From JASJBU01 sp039714735 (lineage in GTDB: Bacteria > Pseudomonadota > Gammaproteobacteria > Chromatiales > Chromatiaceae), in NCBI GenBank assembly GCA_039714735.1, contig JBDLIT010000002.1, forward strand, positions 1 to 64,000: a DNA stretch of 64,000 bases, written 5' to 3'. Under the pieces are notes generated by a model that saw only the letters and a list, made by a program, of their open reading frames with translations, did not search any database and was not told where the DNA came from. Positions 23,823-32,225 of this stretch are shown piece after piece. Position numbers and translations under genes: made by a program. Numbering within the stretch: position 1 is the first letter of the stretch; each line of letters opens with the position of its first letter.

Positions 23823-25571
23823 TCAGTCCAGAATTGTAATCAAATCAGAGTATGTCTCAACGCCTTTAGGAGTTTTGACAGTTATTTGCAATTTTCCACT
23901 CTCATCACCAGGGTCTGTATTGTCGGTTGGCGCCACACTGATTGTTATAGCACCAGGTACAACATTGGTGTTTTGCACAGTGAATTCTATACGGGATTTT
24001 ATATCGCCATTTGTTGAATCAAAATTGATGGTGGTACCTTCTGGCAACACCTGCCCGTTAACATCAGTTATCAAGACATCAACTGAACCCTCGCCCCCAG
24101 CCACATTCAATGTATTTAGTCCAAGATCCGTAGGATTATTTACGAAATTGGAGTAGGTGATCATTGCACCTGAACCAGACATAACTAGAACAATGTCGCC
24201 CCTTACATGAATGGTTTTCGCGTCACTGCAAGTAATGGAAGTTGGTGTGACGTTTAGGCACAGCCCTTCACCCGCAGCAACCGCATCGGCTACTGCAGCA
24301 GCATCACAACAAAGCACGCCATTAAATTGGGAGTCAGAACCATCGTAAGCAGCATTCACGTTGAAATCCAAAAACTCTTCACTACCATCGTCAAACACGT
24401 CATCCTCATCGTAGTCTGAAAAAGCCTCAGGCATATCCGTTAAGTGACTATCTGGCGCATCGAAGGCGCCATTACCATTGGCATCCAGAAAACTCTCCTC
24501 ACCTATCATGCTGGCAAGGATAGTTACCCGTCCATCGATAGGCCGTGGATTACTGCTGGTCCATGTGACGCTGCATCCACCAGCCTGAATAAAACAGCCA
24601 GACCCGACCTGCCCGCCTTCAGTGGTGAATGAGACCGCAGTTCCGTCAGGTACCGGATTATTGAAATGGTCAGCAGCATAAACATTGATCCCTACTGTTA
24701 CCCCATCAAAATTCCATGCCTCTGGGTTCAATGTGACGGCACTGACTGACATACTGTTCTGATCGGCGATTCCGGTAGAGATAATCAAGCTGTCGGATTG
24801 AGACTTGATCAAAGGATTTGACACCAGGGTCGCCGTGACACGGACCGTAGTAGCGATAGTTCCGGAAGTCACATCGACTTGAACCAATCCATTGATGTCA
24901 CTTGTAGCGGAAGCATCTGAAAGGGTAATACCACCCACATCAGTATTGAGCTCGAAGGTAACCTCTTCATTCGCAACTGGATTCCCATTTGTATCAAGTA
25001 TCATAAATGTGACTTTTGATACTTCAACAAGGCCAAGTCCATTGATTCCAATATCGCTGGGAATAGCTGAAACAAACTGCAACGAACCCAAGCTGGCAGG
25101 TTGAACCGTGATAGAACCCGTAGCCGTCAGTGTTGAATCATTGACCGTTGAGGTTGCTGTTATTGTGTCATCACCAGAGCATCCACTCGCAGTATAGGTA
25201 GTAGTGGCTATGCCCCCCGAGACCACAACAGGGGAATCGAGGCTTGCCAACCCCGCAGAAGAACAGGCGGAGGTAAATGTCACGGTTGCTGTTTCTTGGT
25301 AGAGGTTACCATCCGCATCAGCCAGTGACGCAGAAATCGCTGTAGAGCCACCCGCTGAAATAGTGGAGAGCGCTACATCCAGCACACCAACCGTAAAGCT
25401 TGTGCCTGAGCCACTGCCAAGAAAAATTGCGGCAGCTGCTTCTTCCTCAGTTATGGTTGTATCATCATCTGTCGTTCCTTCATCCCACGGCTTCTCCGCA
25501 TCCCCGTCACCGCAGGCAGAAAGCAGCATGAAGAGACTAAGCACTATTCCAAATCGTGTCAAAACTGACAT
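23823..25571 (-). CDS. Ig-like (Big_1-type) surface lipoprotein with Asp-rich loops
   Basis: A 582-residue lipoprotein starting at ATG 25571 (GGAG six bases upstream). The signal peptide ends LLSACG, so it is lipidated. An acidic linker is followed by about four to five bacterial Ig-like repeats of invasin type: QETATVTFTSACSSAG, VTATSTVNDSTLTATG-like strands, NGNPVANEEVTFELNTDVGG, and DHFNNPVPDGTAVSFTTEGG with paired cysteines. In the middle, DANGNGAFDAPD, DYDEDDVFDDGS and DFNVNAAYDGSD resemble calcium-binding EF-hand/dockerin-type loops. This architecture is typical of large cell-surface proteins; adhesion or matrix binding is a guess. It is not in an operon with its neighbours. Confidence 0.8.
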   Translation of the reverse strand: MSVLTRFGIVLSLFMLLSACGDGDAEKPWDEGTTDDDTTITEEEAAAAIFLGSGSGTSFTVGVLDVALSTISAGGSTAISASLADADGNLYQETATVTFTSACSSAGLASLDSPVVVSGGIATTTYTASGCSGDDTITATSTVNDSTLTATGSITVQPASLGSLQFVSAIPSDIGINGLGLVEVSKVTFMILDTNGNPVANEEVTFELNTDVGGITLSDASATSDINGLVQVDVTSGTIATTVRVTATLVSNPLIKSQSDSLIISTGIADQNSMSVSAVTLNPEAWNFDGVTVGINVYAADHFNNPVPDGTAVSFTTEGGQVGSGCFIQAGGCSVTWTSSNPRPIDGRVTILASMIGEESFLDANGNGAFDAPDSHLTDMPEAFSDYDEDDVFDDGSEEFLDFNVNAAYDGSDSQFNGVLCCDAAAVADAVAAGEGLCLNVTPTSITCSDAKTIHVRGDIVLVMSGSGAMITYSNFVNNPTDLGLNTLNVAGGEGSVDVLITDVNGQVLPEGTTINFDSTNGDIKSRIEFTVQNTNVVPGAITISVAPTDNTDPGDESGKLQITVKTPKGVETYSDLITILD

Positions 25572-25658
25572 GGCAAACTCCAAAATCCTGTATTGATACT
25601 TACTTGAGCTAATAAAGTTATAACTATTTTTTAATAATAAACATTAAAAAATCTTTGG

Positions 25659-25774
25659 CTAGTGGCTATGCCCCACTATGTAATTTCCGCCGCATGGGTT
25701 TGGAGACGAGGATCACGCTTTTACCCATAACCCGGCAATACTTCAACCGGGTTAGCACTATGGCATAGTCTAGC
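25659..25774. repeat. imperfect inverted repeat between Ig-like and ferredoxin genes
   Basis: An outer imperfect pair (GCTAGTGGCTATGCC near 25659 and GGCATAGTCTAGC near 25762-25774) encloses an inner perfect 8-bp pair (TAACCCGG 25728-25735 / CCGGGTTA 25747-25754). The gap could fold as a long hairpin. It resembles a miniature element or integron-type site only superficially; the core motifs of an attC site are not present. Confidence 0.35.
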
Positions 25775-25800
25775 GGCCAAAAGGTAGAAAACTAAAATGT

Positions 25801-26112
25801 TTATTTCAGTAACAACCTCTCCACAATCTCTCCATTGATCAGGTGTTTTTGCAGAATCTCTTCAACATCCTCACGATCCACAAAGGTGTACCAGACCGCG
25901 TCAGGATAGACCACAACCACAGGGCCTTTTTTACACCGGTCCAGACAACCCGCCGTATTGACCCTGACCCCACCAGCGCCAGCCAATTCCAGCTCTTTTA
26001 TGCGCCCCTTCAGATAACTGCGCATTTCTACCGCACCATGCTGCGCACAACAGGAACTTCCATCATCCCGTTGATTGGTACAAAAGAAGAGGTGGTAACG
26101 ATAATAAGACAT
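25801..26112 (-). CDS. thioredoxin-like [2Fe-2S] ferredoxin
   Basis: A 103-residue member of the thioredoxin-like [2Fe-2S] ferredoxin family. It starts MSYYRYHLFFCTNQR, with the first ligand Cys11, a second in GSSCCAQHG and the pair in NTAGCLDRCKKGP. The VVYPDAVWYTFV strand is typical. ATG 26112 is preferred over one three codons upstream because it gives the family N-terminus. It lies divergent from a GlcF-like gene with 81 bases between them. The electron-transfer partner is unknown. Confidence 0.88.
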   Translation of the reverse strand: MSYYRYHLFFCTNQRDDGSSCCAQHGAVEMRSYLKGRIKELELAGAGGVRVNTAGCLDRCKKGPVVVVYPDAVWYTFVDREDVEEILQKHLINGEIVERLLLK

Positions 26113-26193
26113 GGGCAGCATCCACAGTGATCAAGTTTTGATTACCCGGTATTATAGGGCCTGCATGAAAATTTCCATCTACTCAGACAACCC

Positions 26194-27402
26194 GTGATCT
26201 CCGACCCTCTTCTCAGGGAAGCGGACCGTTGCGTGAAATGCGGTCTTTGCCTGCCTCACTGCCCGACTTACTTGAAATTATCCAATGAGGCAGACTCCCC
26301 CCGGGGGCGCATCTCCCTGATCCAGGCATTCATCACGGAAGACCTTAGCCTGACCTCCAGCTTGCAGCACCATCTTGACCGCTGTCTCGGTTGCCGGGCT
26401 TGTGAAAAGGCCTGCCCTTCCGGTGTCTCATTCGGCAAACTGATTGACGGAGCCCGCAGCAGGATTCGAAGAACAGATCAGCAATCCCCTGCACACCTCA
26501 AACCCTGGCTGTTGAAAGCTCTCAGCGATCGAAACCAACTGAAAAAATATACCCGCGCCCTACCACTTTTACGCCGCAGCCATCTGCTTGCAGTTGGAAA
26601 AAAATTGGCCCCTGCCAATCAGAAACAACCATTAAAAATAGCGGCAGTTCTCCCTGACCACTTTGTGGAACCCGGACTGTTCCCAGCCAACCGCCCAAGC
26701 GGCAAAAGCCTCCAACTCTTTCTCGGTTGTGTTTCAAGCATTGCGGACCAGCCCGCCATCAATGCTGCCATACAGTTGCTGACGAAACTCGGGTATGCCG
26801 TTGAAATACCCAGAAATCAGGCCTGCTGTGGCGCGCTGCACCGCCATAATGGTCTCCCCGCTGAAGCAGACCGGCTGTGTGAGATAAACAGCAAGCTGAT
26901 CAAAACCAGCCGGGCTGAAGCACTCATCACCCTGGCCACTGCCTGTCACCTCGAACTGGTTGAACAGAAAGTCAGCAGTTTACCCATAGCCACGATTACG
27001 GAATTTCTGTTTAATCTTCTAATGGATGCATCTACCACTGCAGAATTTGAACCGCTTGCTGCCAAAGTGGCCGTGCACACCCCTTGCAGCACTACAGTGG
27101 AGCAGACACCTCGTCTGCTGAGCGTGATCCCCCAACTGGAGATCTCCGAACTGCCCGATAACAACCTTTGTTGCGGTGCTGCCGGCAGTTTTCTCTTGAC
27201 CCAGCCAGATCTTGCGAATGAATTCGGGCAGGATAAGCTTACTCACCTGAGGTCGACCATGCCGGATATACTCGTCACTACAAATACCGGTTGCGCCATT
27301 CAGTTCCGGATGCAAATTCAGCAAGCAAAACTGGATATTGAAGTCCTCCACCCCGTTGAACTGATTAACAGGCAATTGATTCATTACGGCTTTCAGACTT
27401 GA
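26194..27402 (+). CDS. GlcF-like iron-sulfur (Fe-S plus CCG domain) oxidoreductase subunit
   Basis: A 402-residue soluble protein with two N-terminal 4Fe-4S motifs (CVKCGLCLPHCPTY at about residues 13-26 and CLGCRACEKACPSG at about 65-78). Two cysteine-rich CCG domains follow, with ACCGALH and LCCGAAG. This is the arrangement of the glycolate oxidase iron-sulfur subunit GlcF and related proteins. No flavin subunit (GlcD/GlcE) lies beside it, so the substrate is open; another 2-hydroxyacid oxidoreductase is possible. The start is GTG 26194. It lies 33 bases before coq7 on the same strand. Confidence 0.82.
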   Translation: MISDPLLREADRCVKCGLCLPHCPTYLKLSNEADSPRGRISLIQAFITEDLSLTSSLQHHLDRCLGCRACEKACPSGVSFGKLIDGARSRIRRTDQQSPAHLKPWLLKALSDRNQLKKYTRALPLLRRSHLLAVGKKLAPANQKQPLKIAAVLPDHFVEPGLFPANRPSGKSLQLFLGCVSSIADQPAINAAIQLLTKLGYAVEIPRNQACCGALHRHNGLPAEADRLCEINSKLIKTSRAEALITLATACHLELVEQKVSSLPIATITEFLFNLLMDASTTAEFEPLAAKVAVHTPCSTTVEQTPRLLSVIPQLEISELPDNNLCCGAAGSFLLTQPDLANEFGQDKLTHLRSTMPDILVTTNTGCAIQFRMQIQQAKLDIEVLHPVELINRQLIHYGFQT

Positions 27403-27435
27403 ACCCAAGGCATAACTAGCGTTATCTTTCCACCT

Positions 27436-28080
27436 ATGCAAGATCGACACTACAGCGCTGCAGACCAAGTCATGATCGGGGTTGATCAGGCTCTGCGCAC
27501 TCTATTCGGCCGCCCCCAGGTTACCGAGCGCCCAAATCCATCCCTAACTCTCGACGAACCGGAATTAACTGAGCAGGAACGGGATGAAACAGCACGCTTA
27601 ATGCGTATCAATCATACCGGTGAGGTCTGTGCTCAGGCGCTCTATCAGGGACAGGCATTGACGGCAAAACTGCCGGAGGTAAGGTCCAACATGGAACGAG
27701 CAGCCCAGGAGGAGAATGATCACCTGGACTGGTGTGAAAAAAGGCTGCGTGAACTGGATAACCGAAAAAGCCTGCTCAATCCATTCTGGTACGCCGGATC
27801 ATTCGCGATCGGGGCTGCCGCAGGTCTGGCAGGTGACCGATGGAGCCTCGGTTTCGTAGCGGAAACCGAGCACCAGGTGGAAGCTCATTTGAATAACCAC
27901 CTCAAACGTTTACCGGAAAATGATGAGAAAAGCAGGGTCATCCTGGAACAGATGAAAGAAGACGAAATACACCATGCTACAGTTGCCCTTGAGGCTGGAG
28001 GCGCAGAACTGCCGGCGCCGGTCAAGCTGGTTATGAAGCTGAGCTCAAAAATCATGACAAAATCCGTTTACTATCTTTAA
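27436..28080 (+). CDS. coq7: ubiquinone hydroxylase Coq7
   Basis: Coq7 is the di-iron hydroxylase that adds the last hydroxyl group in ubiquinone synthesis in some proteobacteria, in place of UbiF. The 214-residue product has ERDETARLMRINHTGEVCAQALYQGQ, EENDHLDWC (ExxH), the membrane-contacting segment PFWYAGSFAIGAAAG, ETEHQVEAHL and KEDEIHHATVAL (ExxH). These carry the two ExxH pairs and bridging glutamates of the di-iron site. The family length is normal. Together with UbiH and UbiI homologues at 42-44 kb, it could complete ring hydroxylation. Confidence 0.94.
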   Translation: MQDRHYSAADQVMIGVDQALRTLFGRPQVTERPNPSLTLDEPELTEQERDETARLMRINHTGEVCAQALYQGQALTAKLPEVRSNMERAAQEENDHLDWCEKRLRELDNRKSLLNPFWYAGSFAIGAAAGLAGDRWSLGFVAETEHQVEAHLNNHLKRLPENDEKSRVILEQMKEDEIHHATVALEAGGAELPAPVKLVMKLSSKIMTKSVYYL

Positions 28081-28250
28081 CCTGAAACCTCTGTCTTCAC
28101 TGACTGCCTATCCACCATATGATCCACATCGGATGAGACAATCTGAACCGTTATTGTCAGGCCAAAACCCAATATGACCAACAGCACCAGAACAGCAAAA
28201 AAATCCGGCTTATGATTTGAGTGCTGAGTATTCATTTCTTTATTAACCAT
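28077..28250 (-). CDS. small single-pass membrane protein (57 aa)
   Basis: An ATG at 28250 opens a 57-codon frame ending TAA at 28077, convergent with and overlapping the coq7 stop by three bases. It has a polar N-terminus (MVNKEMNTQHSNHKPD), one clear membrane helix (about residues 17-37, FFAVLVLLVILGFGLT) and a polar C-terminus. The ribosome binding site is weak; an ATG five codons inside has AAAGAA before it. I recognise no family. The membrane helix in an AT-rich gap argues for a real gene, but the start is uncertain. Confidence 0.45.
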   Translation of the reverse strand: MVNKEMNTQHSNHKPDFFAVLVLLVILGFGLTITVQIVSSDVDHMVDRQSVKTEVSG

Positions 28251-28360
28251 ATATCAGTTAGTTAACTTAAATTATTCACGTGGTTCCCGTCTTGAACTTT
28301 GAATAAGATCACGCTATAGCATAAAAATTGCTTTACCTAGCAAACCCTATTTAACATTCT

Positions 28361-28861
28361 CTATTTTTTCTCTTCCTCTCCCTCTTCTTGCTCAGCCTGC
28401 TCCACCGCCCCTGCCGCAGTTAAAGCTGCAGTTATTTTGTTATGCCCACCTTTACCGGCAAGGCTCAACGCAGTATTACCCGCCGCATCCTTCATATTCA
28501 CATCAACCCCTGCCTGAACCAGCACTTCCACGACTTCGAGGTGCCCGAATGCGGATGCATCCATCAGGGGAGTGGCGCCCCGTCCATCAGCCATGTTGGC
28601 ATCCGCACCGGCAGACAGAAGCGCATACACGGTCAACTGATTTCCGTTGAACGCCGCCAGATGCAGCGCACTGCGGCCCGCTCGATTCTTGCTGTTCGCG
28701 TCGACGCCCTGGGCCAATAAATCCCTTACTTTATCGATACGTCCCGACATTGCCGCCGCCACAAGCCCCTGCCCCTGCCCCTGCCCCTGTTCAGGCGAAC
28801 CTGCACTCCATGCGGAAAATACCGTTAAAACCATGCAGAACAACAAGATAGTTCTTAACAC
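28361..28861 (-). CDS. exported ankyrin-repeat protein
   Basis: A 166-residue protein starting at GTG 28861 with an AGGG ribosome binding site. It has a signal peptide (residues 1-20, ending SAWSAG) and a low-complexity GQGQGQG stretch encoded by a repeated CCTGCC-type unit. About four ankyrin repeats follow (GRSALHLAAFNGN, GATPLMDASAFGHLEVVEVLV, GNTALSLAGKGGHN) and then an acidic tail. Probably periplasmic; the partner is unknown. Confidence 0.88.
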   Translation of the reverse strand: MLRTILLFCMVLTVFSAWSAGSPEQGQGQGQGLVAAAMSGRIDKVRDLLAQGVDANSKNRAGRSALHLAAFNGNQLTVYALLSAGADANMADGRGATPLMDASAFGHLEVVEVLVQAGVDVNMKDAAGNTALSLAGKGGHNKITAALTAAGAVEQAEQEEGEEEKK

Positions 28862-29009
28862 TGAACCCTGCCTCAGCCAATCGTACTATCACTCTATTCG
28901 GCCGAAACGTTTAATTCTTGAATCCACTTTCCCATTGCGCTTCCCTCACTCGCTCAGTACCCTTGTAATTACATTTTCTCACTATGAAAAATCCTGAACA
29001 AGACGTAAT

Positions 29010-29393
29010 ATGATCCGAGAGACACCACATCAGATAGCTGTACAGGTTGAGACTGATTACATTGAGAAGCAATCAGTTCCAGAAAAACATCGCTATGTCT
29101 TCTCGTATACCATCACCATCCGAAACAACGGTTCAGAAACCGCAAAACTAATGAATCGGCACTGGATCATCACGAATGCAGATGGAAAAGCACAGGAGGT
29201 GCAGGGTGAGGGGGTAGTCGGCGAACAACCACATCTCAAACCAGGAGAATCATTCCGTTACACCAGCGGCACTATCCTGGATACGCCAGTAGGCAGCATG
29301 CAGGGCACGTACGACATGGTTGATAATCTGGGTAACCATTTCGACGCCCTGATACCGGCCTTCTCCCTGGCTATGCCGGGGAGTCTGCATTGA
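29010..29393 (+). CDS. apaG: ApaG / CorD family protein
   Basis: A 127-residue single-domain protein of the ApaG (DUF525) family with an immunoglobulin-like beta fold. Motifs include YVFSYTITIRNNGSETAKL, RHWIITNADGK and VVGEQPHLKPGESFRYTSG. Its biochemical role is unresolved; it is usually next to apaH. Here a DUF2238 gene intervenes. Confidence 0.95.
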   Translation: MIRETPHQIAVQVETDYIEKQSVPEKHRYVFSYTITIRNNGSETAKLMNRHWIITNADGKAQEVQGEGVVGEQPHLKPGESFRYTSGTILDTPVGSMQGTYDMVDNLGNHFDALIPAFSLAMPGSLH

Positions 29394-29435
29394 ATCACAG
29401 CTTGAACACAGCACCCAGTTAAAGACAACTTCAAT

Positions 29436-30074
29436 ATGCAACAACCAATGGATGGGCTCAAGCAAGACGAGCCAGTGTGGCTTTGGAGTTTTATTCTGCT
29501 GATACTCTTCTTGAGTGGAATCCGCCCGGAGGCCGATCGATTAACCTGGCTGCTGGAAACCCTGCCAGTCATGATTGGTCTTACCCTCCTGGCAGTGTCC
29601 CGATTGACTTTTCCGCTTACCATCCTGTCCTACCGATTGCTTGCATTTCATGCACTGGTCCTGATCATTGGCGGCTACTATACCTACGCGGAAGTTCCTC
29701 TTTTCAATACCTTGAGGGACAGTTTCGATCTATCCCGCAACCATTACGACCGTGTCGGGCATTTTGTACAAGGTTTTGTCCCAGCCATTCTGGCCAGGGA
29801 GATATTGATCAGGCGTTCACCACTCACCGGCGGGCCCTGGTTGTTCTTTTTGACAATTTGTTTCTGCCTCGCATTCAGCGCCTTTTATGAACTCGTTGAA
29901 TGGTGGGTCGCCCTGGTCAACGAGCAGGCGGCAGAGGCATTTCTCGGTACTCAGGGGGACCCATGGGACACCCAGTCAGACATGTTTCTGGCCCTGCTGG
30001 GCTCCATCCTCTCTCTCCTGTTGTTGAGTCGCATCCACGACCGGCTGTTATTAAGTTTCAGGCAAGGAAATTGA
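29436..30074 (+). CDS. DUF2238 inner-membrane protein
   Basis: A 212-residue integral membrane protein of the DUF2238 (YjdF-like) family, with about six membrane segments. The hallmark is NHYDRVGHFVQGFVPAILARE followed by SAFYELVEWWVAL and a C-terminal TQGDPWDTQSDMFLALLGS. It sits between apaG and apaH, and its TGA directly abuts the apaH ATG, so it is in that operon. The function is unknown. Confidence 0.88.
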   Translation: MQQPMDGLKQDEPVWLWSFILLILFLSGIRPEADRLTWLLETLPVMIGLTLLAVSRLTFPLTILSYRLLAFHALVLIIGGYYTYAEVPLFNTLRDSFDLSRNHYDRVGHFVQGFVPAILAREILIRRSPLTGGPWLFFLTICFCLAFSAFYELVEWWVALVNEQAAEAFLGTQGDPWDTQSDMFLALLGSILSLLLLSRIHDRLLLSFRQGN

Positions 30075-30953
30075 ATGGCTATTTATGCAATTGGTGACAT
30101 TCAAGGTTGCTATGATGAACTGCAAAAACTGCTTGATCTGATCAAATTCGATCAGGCTAACGACAGGCTTTGGCTTGCCGGTGACATTGTGAACCGCGGC
30201 CCGAAATCATTACAGGTGATCCGCTTCATTAAGTCCCTGGGAAATCGCGCCACCACCGTCCTGGGCAACCACGACCTGCATCTTCTCGCACTCTCCCAGG
30301 GAAACCGCAGTCACTACAAACACGGCACCCTCGATGAGATTCTCAGCGCGCCGGATCGCGATGAACTGATTCACTGGCTACGCCACCAACCAGTGATGTA
30401 TCACCACAAAGAATCAGGTTTCAGTCTCCTCCATGCAGGCCTGCCGCCACAGTGGGACATACCTTCTGCTCTTCAATATGCCCGCGAACTTGAAACTACG
30501 CTGCAGGGGCCCGCATTCCATGAATTTTGCCAATCCATGTATGGAAACGAGCCCGATCGATGGTCTGATAACCTTAGGGGTATGGACCGTCTGCGCTTTA
30601 TCACCAATTGCTTCACCCGCTTACGCTATTGCACTCCAAAAGGCAGCCTGGCAATGAGGGAGAAGAGCCCTCCCGGAAGCCTGAACTCTGGAGTCATTCC
30701 TTGGTTCGAGGTCCCTGGCCGAGCCAGCCAAAATGCCCGAATCATCTTCGGACATTGGTCTACCCTGGGATATCACCAAACTGACAATGTCTGGTCCATT
30801 GACACTGGCTGCCTGTGGGGTGGCCAGCTAACTGCTTTAAAAATAAGGAAAAAGAAGGATCCAAAACCTATCCATTTAGCCTGCCCCGGCAACCTGAAGC
30901 CAAGCAAGGCGGGCAAATACCGGTCTAACCGGGCTGTTTTCGATAGAGCGTGA
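30075..30953 (+). CDS. apaH: diadenosine tetraphosphatase ApaH
   Basis: ApaH is the symmetrical Ap4A hydrolase of the metallophosphoesterase superfamily, also able to remove Np4 caps from RNA. The 292-residue product has the metal-binding motifs GDIQGCYDEL, GDIVNRGP and LGNHDLH, then HAGLPP and FGHWSTLG. Its last 29 bases overlap the 3' end of the convergent folA gene. Confidence 0.95.
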   Translation: MAIYAIGDIQGCYDELQKLLDLIKFDQANDRLWLAGDIVNRGPKSLQVIRFIKSLGNRATTVLGNHDLHLLALSQGNRSHYKHGTLDEILSAPDRDELIHWLRHQPVMYHHKESGFSLLHAGLPPQWDIPSALQYARELETTLQGPAFHEFCQSMYGNEPDRWSDNLRGMDRLRFITNCFTRLRYCTPKGSLAMREKSPPGSLNSGVIPWFEVPGRASQNARIIFGHWSTLGYHQTDNVWSIDTGCLWGGQLTALKIRKKKDPKPIHLACPGNLKPSKAGKYRSNRAVFDRA

Positions 30954-31434
30954 TAAACGAGTAAGGAAAAGTATTTTTTTCATCCGCAGGATAGTCCTCC
31001 CTCTCGACCTCCCGCCACTTCGAGAGTTCGAACTCAGGAAAACAGGCATCTCCCTCAACTTCGGCATGCACCAATGTCATATACAGCCGATGCGCATGCG
31101 GCAGCATCTGCGCATAGAAATGAGCCCCGCCCACAACCATCACCTCTCGGGCGTCCATTACCGCCACAAGCGCCTCTTCAATCGAGTGCACGACCGTGCA
31201 ACCTGACGCCTGATAAGACATGTCTCGGGTCACCACGAAATGCGGCCTGTTGGGCAACAACCCAGGTAGTGACTCCCAGGTTTTCCGCCCCATAAGGATC
31301 GGCTTACCTTGAGTCAGCGCCTTGAAATGCTTGAGATCAGCGGACAGGCGCCAGGGAAGCTTGTTGTCCCGGCCAATCACCCGATTCTCCGCCATCGCCC
31401 AAATCAGCGAGATAATCGGCTCTACCTGACTCAT
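30925..31434 (-). CDS. folA: dihydrofolate reductase
   Basis: DHFR reduces dihydrofolate to tetrahydrofolate with NADPH. The 169-residue product has ISLIWAMAENRVIGRDNKLPW at the active site, the NADPH-binding GRKTWESLP and GGAHFYAQML, and a C-terminal SFITLYRK strand. The start overlaps the thyA stop (ATGA), so thyA and folA are coupled, matching their joint role in thymidylate synthesis. Confidence 0.96.
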   Translation of the reverse strand: MSQVEPIISLIWAMAENRVIGRDNKLPWRLSADLKHFKALTQGKPILMGRKTWESLPGLLPNRPHFVVTRDMSYQASGCTVVHSIEEALVAVMDAREVMVVGGAHFYAQMLPHAHRLYMTLVHAEVEGDACFPEFELSKWREVEREDYPADEKNTFPYSFITLYRKQPG

Positions 31435-32225
31435 ACTGCGACTGGCGCTTTGATATGCGGGTGTGGATCGTAATCAATCAGTTCAAAATCCTCGAAACGA
31501 AAACTGAATATATCTTTTACGTCCGGATTGATACGCATCGTCGGTAGCGTCCTGGGCTGTCTGCTCAATTGGACCCCGGTCTGCTGCAGATGGTTGGTAT
31601 AGAGATGCGCATCCCCAAATGTATGCACAAAATCACCCGGCTGTAAGCCCGTGACCTGCGCCAGCATCATCGTCAATAGAGAATACGAGGCGATATTAAA
31701 CGGCACCCCCAGGAAGATATCCGCACTACGCTGGTAAAGCTGACAGGAAAGCCGTCCGTCAGCCACATAGAACTGGAAGAGGCAGTGGCAGGGGGGTAAC
31801 GCCATGCTATCCACTTCAGCCGGATTCCAGGCGGATACAATCAACCGGCGTGAATCCGGATTCACACGGATCTGCTCCACAACCTGTCTGATCTGATCAA
31901 TGCCTTTACCATCTGCAGCCGGCCAGGACCGCCACTGTTTGCCATAAACCGGCCCCAGGTCTCCATTCTCATCAGCCCAATCATCCCAGATACTGACCCC
32001 GTTTTCCTTCAAATAACGGACATTCGTTTCACCCATGAGAAACCAGAGCAGCTCATGAATGATTGAGCGAAGGTGCAGCTTTTTCGTGGTTAGCGCAGGA
32101 AAACCTGCTGCGAGATCGAAACGCATCTGATACCCGAATACGCTTCGGGTTCCAGTGCCGGTCCGGTCTTCTTTTTCGACGCCGTTCTCCTGAACATATC
32201 GCATCAGCTCAAGATACTGTTTCAT
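31431..32225 (-). CDS. thyA: thymidylate synthase
   Basis: ThyA methylates dUMP with methylene-THF. The 264-residue length equals the E. coli enzyme. The catalytic cysteine is in LPPCHCLFQFYV, the Arg-rich phosphate loop is present as RTGTGTRSVFGYQMRFDL, and the C-terminal region ends HIKAPVAV. It overlaps lgt upstream by four bases and folA downstream by four. Confidence 0.97.
   Translation of the reverse strand: MKQYLELMRYVQENGVEKEDRTGTGTRSVFGYQMRFDLAAGFPALTTKKLHLRSIIHELLWFLMGETNVRYLKENGVSIWDDWADENGDLGPVYGKQWRSWPAADGKGIDQIRQVVEQIRVNPDSRRLIVSAWNPAEVDSMALPPCHCLFQFYVADGRLSCQLYQRSADIFLGVPFNIASYSLLTMMLAQVTGLQPGDFVHTFGDAHLYTNHLQQTGVQLSRQPRTLPTMRINPDVKDIFSFRFEDFELIDYDPHPHIKAPVAV

Noticed and set aside
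25655..25775. Inverted repeat as an integron attC site
   Set aside because: The GTTRRRY and RYYYAAC core motifs are not present, and no integrase gene is nearby.
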